Source: an uncultured Flavobacteriales bacterium
GTDB lineage: Bacteria > Bacteroidota > Bacteroidia > Flavobacteriales_G > Salibacteraceae
Direction: 5' to 3'
Length of the DNA stretch: 64,000 nucleotides
NCBI GenBank assembly: GCA_913057205.1
Contig: CAJXNO010000002.1
Location: 62,001-126,000, forward strand
A model generated the notes under the pieces. That model was not told where the DNA came from. It did not search any database and worked only from the letters and a program-made list of their open reading frames with translations. The translations under genes and the position numbers were made by a program. Of the stretch, positions 59,017 to 64,000 are shown in pieces (positions within the stretch are counted from its first letter, which is position 1; the number at the start of each line of letters is the position of its first letter).

Positions 59017-61495
59017 ACTCCATGATGTTTACCCACAATCGATACGCGCCTGGTACACCAGCAGGAAGTTGTCTGAAGAATGAAATGCCAGTATAAACGA
59101 AGCTTCCTTTGCCAAACTTAGCAAAGAGCAAGCCTCCATTCACCGGATCTTCTCCTTTGTCTGACCACGCTATCAATGGTTTATACTCCTTTTCCCACTC
59201 TCCTGCGAAGTACAGTCCGCGTTCTTGCACCCATCCCGTCCAATCTTCCGCGCCAATCTGATTGGGCGTATTGAAGATGGGGTGCTTGGGAAGCAAGACC
59301 TCCACATCAGAGGTTTCATCCGTTACCCGGTCGCGGGAAAGCGACATCGGATATGGTCCGATCTGGACTACATTGAGATCATAGGTAGTGTTATACTGCA
59401 CCACCAAATGTCCGCCTTGCATCATGTAGGCGCGCAACACATCTATGTTGGCCGCAAGCGACTCGTTTCTATTAAAGGCTCTGATGCCGGTTACAATGAC
59501 ATCATAGGTCTTCAAATCATCCAAGGTCAACCCCGTTAGGTCTTGTCGAATAACCTCGTAGCCCAGAAGCTCCAGTGCTTCATCTACCTCATCTCCACTG
59601 CCTTCAATATATAGGATCCGCTTACCGGGCGTCAACTGCAGATCGAGCGGCATCAGGCTTACATCGGCAGAGCGATGCAGTGCTATGTAAGGAAGGTGTT
59701 CATAGTCAATGGCACGGTATTGCTGGGCATGCATTGCGCCGTCATGCTGAACGCTGATTTGCAGGTTCCCTGGTTGGGCTCCGGCAATCGCCTCTACGGC
59801 TACCTCGATGGTGCGGACTTGTCTTTTCTTCAAGGAGAAGGAGGCTTCGTGGTGTGCCGCCTTCCATTGTGGAGAAGGCGCATCGACCTTCAAGCCGATG
59901 TTCTCCAGGTCTTGGTGGGCGATGACATCCACTGTGATGGTTTGACCGGCACCTTCTCTGAGCACCAGCGCATTCACAGACGGATTGATGGAAATTGGGT
60001 TCACAAATACAAGCGGATCAGAAACCTCTCCGATAGAACGGTCATTCCAACGCCTATGCACCGGCGTGCTTGCATTGACAAACTGCCCGTCAACTTTAAG
60101 CAAGTAGGGTATTTCCAATGCTTCCTTAGCGGGAACACCGATTAAGTCTTTCCGAGGAAGTCGGTAAAGCCAGCCATCGTGATCGAGGTCTAACCAAAAG
60201 GGATTGCTCGTAGTGAGCGGTGCTGTAAGGATAGCTTCAAAGGTGACCTGATCACCCGCTTTCACGCTGAACGATGTATCGATGACATCGTGCTTGAAAT
60301 CGATCTCCTGATCGAAGCTACCTGAATTATAGACCTCTACCGTTACGGGGTAAGGGGATCCTACCACTACCGGATCCTTGTCTGCATAGACCTCTACCCG
60401 CATGCCGCTGAGGTCGCGTTTAATGGCGTTCACCTTTGCATAGACATCTTGCATGTCTTGCGGTGTGGCCCACATGTTGCGCTGGGCCAGTTTAGGAAGC
60501 AAGGTTTGTTTGAAGTGCTCCAAGTTCGCTTCACGATCGGTGAATTCAAAGGCATCCAGCCAGCGTTGAATAGCCGCTGCGTGTTCTGGCGACTGCTCCC
60601 AAGTACCTGCAAGGGAGTCTAAAAAGTAAGGACTCCACTCCCCTTTCACGAACTGCAAATACTCTTCCTGTACACCTCGGCTCCTCGGGGTACCAAAGGC
60701 TTGACACCGGTGTTTACTGCGGGCGATCGAGGCGATCTCATTCATCCCCATTCCAAGCAGGTCGTTGTATACACCAATGTTTACCCGGTGCATCTGCTTT
60801 TCTGCCAGCTCCGCTTCAGAAAGCTCGATCAAGGATTTATCCCACCAGCTGGACGTATTGTGATAGAGTACGGTGGTTTTCCATGTGCTCAGTTCCTTCA
60901 GCTGCTCCGGATACGCACTTTCATCCGCTGCGAGATCAAAGGCTTCCTCTGCGAGGATGGATGAAGCTTCATGGTGTCCGTGTCCGGCCCTACGTGTAGG
61001 AGGAAAACGCGTGATGATCACATGAGGTCGGTATTTACGGATCACGTAAACCACGTCGTGAAGCACCTCATCCTTTCCCCACAGCTCAAAGCTTTCTTCG
61101 GCACTTTTTGAATATCCAAAATCAATGGCGCGTGTAAAGAACTGCTCTCCACCATCGACCTTGCGTGCCTCTAATAACTCATAAGTTCGAATTACTCCGA
61201 GGGCATCGCCCTTCTCATCACCGATGAGGTTTTGTCCGCCTTGTCCGCGTGTCAGCGACAAATACGCCGTTTCAACGTGTTCTGAATTCTCCAGCCAGCT
61301 GATCAATCGGGTATTCTCATCGTCTGGGTGGGCCGCCAAGTAGAGTACCCGCAATCCGCGCTGAAGGGATTGAATATCTCGGTAGATTTCCACCGTGCTC
61401 TTCAACTCATAAGGCTGCGACCAAGCAAGCTGGACGAAGGATAACAACAAAAGGAAAAGGCTTCCGTTTCTCATTGGGTTCGGATTATGTTTCAT
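58997..61495 (-). CDS. Secreted PIG-L family deacetylase with C-terminal ThuA-like domain
   Basis: Encodes 832 residues with a signal peptide (NGSLFLLLLSFVQLAWSQ; ATG 61495 or 61474). The PIG-L/LmbE zinc motif AAHPDDENTRLISWLE lies at about residue 55, with a second metal motif FPPTRRAGHGHHEASSILAE near 165. The middle (about 350-600) contains beta-sandwich, NPCBM-like segments. The last 200 residues look ThuA/GATase-like (YDVIVTGIRAFNRNESLAAN, GGHLVVQYNTTYDLN). It probably removes acetyl groups from N-acetyl sugars outside the inner membrane. It heads the operon with the small peptide and SSS symporter, suggesting release and uptake of one substrate. Confidence 0.88.
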   Translation of the reverse strand: MKHNPNPMRNGSLFLLLLSFVQLAWSQPYELKSTVEIYRDIQSLQRGLRVLYLAAHPDDENTRLISWLENSEHVETAYLSLTRGQGGQNLIGDEKGDALGVIRTYELLEARKVDGGEQFFTRAIDFGYSKSAEESFELWGKDEVLHDVVYVIRKYRPHVIITRFPPTRRAGHGHHEASSILAEEAFDLAADESAYPEQLKELSTWKTTVLYHNTSSWWDKSLIELSEAELAEKQMHRVNIGVYNDLLGMGMNEIASIARSKHRCQAFGTPRSRGVQEEYLQFVKGEWSPYFLDSLAGTWEQSPEHAAAIQRWLDAFEFTDREANLEHFKQTLLPKLAQRNMWATPQDMQDVYAKVNAIKRDLSGMRVEVYADKDPVVVGSPYPVTVEVYNSGSFDQEIDFKHDVIDTSFSVKAGDQVTFEAILTAPLTTSNPFWLDLDHDGWLYRLPRKDLIGVPAKEALEIPYLLKVDGQFVNASTPVHRRWNDRSIGEVSDPLVFVNPISINPSVNALVLREGAGQTITVDVIAHQDLENIGLKVDAPSPQWKAAHHEASFSLKKRQVRTIEVAVEAIAGAQPGNLQISVQHDGAMHAQQYRAIDYEHLPYIALHRSADVSLMPLDLQLTPGKRILYIEGSGDEVDEALELLGYEVIRQDLTGLTLDDLKTYDVIVTGIRAFNRNESLAANIDVLRAYMMQGGHLVVQYNTTYDLNVVQIGPYPMSLSRDRVTDETSDVEVLLPKHPIFNTPNQIGAEDWTGWVQERGLYFAGEWEKEYKPLIAWSDKGEDPVNGGLLFAKFGKGSFVYTGISFFRQLPAGVPGAYRLWVNIMEYEQSEQ

Positions 61496-61549
61496 TTTCG
61501 CACCTCAAAAGAAAGCATTTCAAAAGGCTTTGTCAGATTGAATTTGTGC

Positions 61550-62944
61550 ATGCGTTATCCTACAACCATATGGATCCTTTTTGGTTGGCTTTTATGCTCA
61601 ACGACTGGCGCTGTTGCACAATCCGATGGCGATCAGTTACAGTTCAGCAAGGAGGTGCTTGTTCACCCAGATCAGCACCGGGCATTCATCGAAGCACGAA
61701 TTCCTATTCAAGAGATCGAGGTGTTCGATCCGGTAGAAGAGAAACAAAGCGTGTTATTGGAGAATGGGTACGCACAATACAAATTCAGGAATGAAGACGA
61801 CTGGCCCTTGCAAGAAGGCAAGGTACGCGCCACTCACGTAGAGATCATCTTCACCAAGTATCCGAAAGACAAAGCGTTCTGGCTCACCGATTACCATTGG
61901 CTACTGGCCAAACGTCTGCAGGCACTTTTTGCGCTGGATCCGAAGCTGAATAACGAGGAGGTCAACTACAAGATCATCCTGCAAACTGCTTGCGATAACG
62001 AATTCGAAGCCATGCAGCTCTTTCATGGGATTCGAGTGCGGTATGAACCGATTGCAAAGCGCATTGCTGAAGAACAAACTTCACCCGGCACCACAGACGA
62101 AAGGAAAGGAGACGATGCAGAGGATAACGCTGACCTAGACGTTGAACAGCGCTCTACATCATCAGCTACAGCCAAGAAGGTGCTGCGTTTCATGGCCCAA
62201 GAACGGCACTACGTTGACTCTTCTGTTTACAAGGTCTTAGACCGTCACCCAGAATGGCGCGATGCAAGTTTGGTCTTAGACTGGACGGGCAGCATGTATG
62301 GTTATGGTGCCGAAGCCATTCTTTGGCATGTTCTGAACGAACCTACAAGTGGAATCGACCAAGTATTCTTCTTCAATGATGGCGATCGAAAGAAGAAGCG
62401 AAAGAAGGTTCCCGGCTACACCGGAGGTATTTATCAAGTGGATGCGCACCCTGCTAGCAAGTCGCTCAAGTACTTCAGAAAAGTGAAGAACAAAGGCAAC
62501 GGCGGCGATAGTCCTGAAAACGATGTTGAAGCCGTTCTGACCGCGATAAAAGCCGTACCAGAAGCCGGCAGTGTGATCTTGGTGGCCGACAACAAGAGCT
62601 GTATCCGTGATTTCATCTTGTTGCAGCACCTGAACCGGCCGATTCATATCATTCTCTGCGGTGCGGAGCAAGGGATCAACCACCAATACATCAACCTGGC
62701 ATGGCAATCGAACGGAAGTTTGCACTTAGAAGAGGAGGACTTCGACTTCAGCAACAAACAACTGAACGATGGTAAGGTGGTGATCTTAGGCTTAGAATAC
62801 CTGATGACACCGGATCGGATCCTCGTTCCGGTCAATCGTTTTCAAGATGATTTTGGCTATTGCAACCGCTATTACCGTTACCGGGTAAAGGGCAAAGGCA
62901 CCAAGAAGCGCAGGAAGGAGCCGGAGTGTTATTTTACGGAATGA
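61550..62944 (+). CDS. Secreted vWA-like (MIDAS) domain protein of unknown function
   Basis: About 464 residues from the ATG at 61550, chosen because it directly precedes the signal peptide MRYPTTIWILFGWLLCSTTG (cleavage near AVAQ). Longer in-frame ATG 61487 adds an unlikely extension. The second half has a von Willebrand-A-like fold: DASLVLDWTGSMYGYGAEAI (DxTGS, the MIDAS-type metal site), IDQVFFFNDGDRKKKRKKVP and GSVILVADNKSCIRDF. The C-terminus is basic (RYRVKGKGTKKRRKEPECYF). It is divergent from the PIG-L gene. Ligand unknown. Confidence 0.75.
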   Translation: MRYPTTIWILFGWLLCSTTGAVAQSDGDQLQFSKEVLVHPDQHRAFIEARIPIQEIEVFDPVEEKQSVLLENGYAQYKFRNEDDWPLQEGKVRATHVEIIFTKYPKDKAFWLTDYHWLLAKRLQALFALDPKLNNEEVNYKIILQTACDNEFEAMQLFHGIRVRYEPIAKRIAEEQTSPGTTDERKGDDAEDNADLDVEQRSTSSATAKKVLRFMAQERHYVDSSVYKVLDRHPEWRDASLVLDWTGSMYGYGAEAILWHVLNEPTSGIDQVFFFNDGDRKKKRKKVPGYTGGIYQVDAHPASKSLKYFRKVKNKGNGGDSPENDVEAVLTAIKAVPEAGSVILVADNKSCIRDFILLQHLNRPIHIILCGAEQGINHQYINLAWQSNGSLHLEEEDFDFSNKQLNDGKVVILGLEYLMTPDRILVPVNRFQDDFGYCNRYYRYRVKGKGTKKRRKEPECYFTE

Positions 62945-63410
62945 GGTGGATAGCTGTTAGCTGTCGGCTATCGGCTGTCGGCTATCGGCTGTCGGCTATC
63001 GGCTGTCGGCTGTCGGCTGTTAGGTATAAGACTTAAGGTGGTGATGCTCTCTGTCTTTTCGAGTGGCCATCCCGAGTCCTCGGGATGGATGTATCGAGAA
63101 GGACAGCATCCTGATGGTGAATAGAACGCATTCGGAACCATTCCGCTGCCGCTCTCTATACGTCACGCCTGCGGCGTGACACTCGAGCTGACAGCTACGA
63201 GAAGGCTCAACAGCTAAAAGCTATCTGCCAGAAGCCAGTATAAAGTCTTTTACTCATACCATGTTGTTTTCCAGCGGTATTCGTACTTGTCCGCCTAAGG
63301 CGGACAGGTGTCTTTCGTCCCTGCCTGCCGGCAGGCAGGTGTCGTCTTTCGTCTTTTGTCTTTTGTCTTTTGTCTTTCGTCTTTCGTCTTTCGTCTCAAA
63401 CCAAACTTAA
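62945..63410. repeat. Gene-free mosaic repeat region with heptamer arrays and palindromes
   Basis: No gene seen. From left to right: GCTGTCG/GCTATCG heptamers (about 62951-63022); palindrome CCATCCCGAG-TC-CTCGGGATGG (63067-63088); a module GGAACCATTCCGCTGCCGCTC (63134 on); palindrome GTCACGCC-TGC-GGCGTGAC (63163-63181). Then come palindromes TGTCCGCCT-A-AGGCGGACA (63288-63306) and TGCCTGCCGGCAGGCA (about 63322-63337), and finally GTCTTTY heptamers (about 63343-63396). The order from 63134 on matches, inverted, 34762-34960. Confidence 0.75.
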
Positions 63411-63439
63411 CCTCCCTTAACAAGGCTTTCTGGAATAAA

Positions 63440-63471
63440 TTGGACTTGCGTCTATACGTCCCTTAACTTTG
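63440..63471 (+). promoter_or_regulatory. Promoter of the terminal membrane-protein gene
   Basis: TTG (63440-63442), 21 bases, TAACTTTG (63464-63471), an exact Bacteroidota consensus. The ATG at 63478 starts 6 bases later, implying a nearly leaderless message. Confidence 0.6.
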
Positions 63472-63477
63472 ACGCAT

Positions 63478-64000
63478 ATGCTTCTTTTAGAAGTGAATAC
63501 GTGGATGCTCTTTGGGGTGCGGGTGGATGAGCCCATTGTTACCCTTACCGATCTGGTGGTGTCTGCGCTTTGTTTTGTTTTCTTCTACCGACTGCATCGC
63601 ATGCCGGGCTTATCGTCGGCTCAGGTGCTTTTTAAGTATTATTTCTTGACTATGGGTGCGGCCACCTTTTTTGGAGGAGTGTTTGGGCATGCCTTTTTGT
63701 ATGCGATGCCTTTTGCCATGAAGCTGCCGGGTTGGTTGATCAGCATGGTTTCGATCATGCTCATTGAGCGGGCGGCCATTCAGCACACGCGGATCGTCTT
63801 TCCACCGAAAGTGATCCAAGTGCTTGGAGTGATCTACGTGGTTGAATTCTTGACCTTCTTGACCCTTACGGTGACCCAATTAGACTTCTTTTTTGTGGAG
63901 TTCCATTCGGGTTACGGTTTGATGTTCGTGGTGCTCGGGTTGGAAGGCTTCCTGTATTTCAAAACCCGCAATGAGGCGAGTAAGAACCTCTTAATCGGAA
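63478..64000 (+). CDS. Multi-helix membrane protein (partial, C-terminus outside window)
   Basis: Open from ATG 63478 to the window end, 174 codons. The protein starts MLLLEVNTWMLFGVRVDEPI and contains about six hydrophobic segments, including LTDLVVSALCFVFFYRLHRM, FFGGVFGHAFLYAMPFAMKL, VIQVLGVIYVVEFLTFLTL and YGLMFVVLGLEGFLYFK. The layout suggests a seven-helix integral membrane protein with a conserved His in helix 3 (GVFGHAF). I cannot assign a family with confidence. Its promoter (63440-63471) indicates a leaderless transcript. Confidence 0.7.
   Translation, partial: MLLLEVNTWMLFGVRVDEPIVTLTDLVVSALCFVFFYRLHRMPGLSSAQVLFKYYFLTMGAATFFGGVFGHAFLYAMPFAMKLPGWLISMVSIMLIERAAIQHTRIVFPPKVIQVLGVIYVVEFLTFLTLTVTQLDFFFVEFHSGYGLMFVVLGLEGFLYFKTRNEASKNLLIG

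Overview
The window comes from a member of the Bacteroidota, most likely a Flavobacteriales-type bacterium with roughly balanced base composition. The evidence is a type IX secretion (T9SS) repertoire (a PorP/SprF protein, a gliding-type type B C-terminal domain and several type A sorting tails), many small secreted or lipid-anchored proteins, DUF2911 and DUF4173 proteins, a PyrR/PyrB pair, a stand-alone LuxC-type acyl-CoA reductase, and promoters of the TTG-N(17-23)-TAnnTTTG kind without clear Shine-Dalgarno sites. Genes are dense, often overlap by 4 bases (ATGA/TGATG), and only one tRNA gene (Pro, GGG) is present. There is no rRNA, CRISPR array or prophage.

Layout. 1-7.4 kb: envelope proteins and peptidases (PD40 lipoprotein, M28-PDZ peptidase, DUF1801, DUF2911, DUF4173, TRIC channel). 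7.4-15.5 kb: minus-strand topoisomerase IV operon parE - MORN/TonB protein - parC - choice-of-anchor-B secreted protein. 15.6-22.5 kb: SixA-like phosphatase, LuxC, then a T9SS block (PKD type B protein, PorP/SprF, carboxypeptidase-regulatory-like protein). 22.5-34.8 kb: M49 peptidase, trxB, lipoprotein, MFS transporter, a 55-residue CxxC microprotein, SDR-DUF2867, tRNA-Pro, YitT, DASS transporter with a secreted HMA protein, secreted esterase. 35-46 kb: peroxiredoxin, diadenylate cyclase, def, ruvX, dapD, GT9, cca, PF07929 protein, miaA. 46-50.4 kb: response regulator, rnz, T9SS protein, STAS protein, pyrB, pyrR. 50.4-52.2 kb: a small mobile-element scrapyard (chimeric IS256/IS3 remnant, dead IS1595 copy, repeats). 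52.2-64 kb: lipoproteins, lipid kinase, SUI1 factor, OmpA-PD40 protein, an operon of PIG-L deacetylase, a 46-residue membrane peptide and an SSS symporter, a secreted vWA-like protein and a truncated membrane protein.

The most unusual features are: (1) four otherwise intact genes each carry exactly one in-frame stop (TAG, TGA, TGA, TAA); (2) two tiny genes, one translationally coupled to a symporter and one with its own promoter, leader and terminator and a Cys-x-x-Cys tail; (3) long mosaic intergenic elements built from several unrelated heptamer repeats and REP-like palindromes, one of which has duplicated the 5' end of the tRNA gene; (4) an intrinsic terminator lying inside the apparent start of a lipid kinase gene; (5) several genes whose -7 box abuts the start codon, implying leaderless mRNAs.

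All functional calls rest on reading motifs by eye. No database search was possible.
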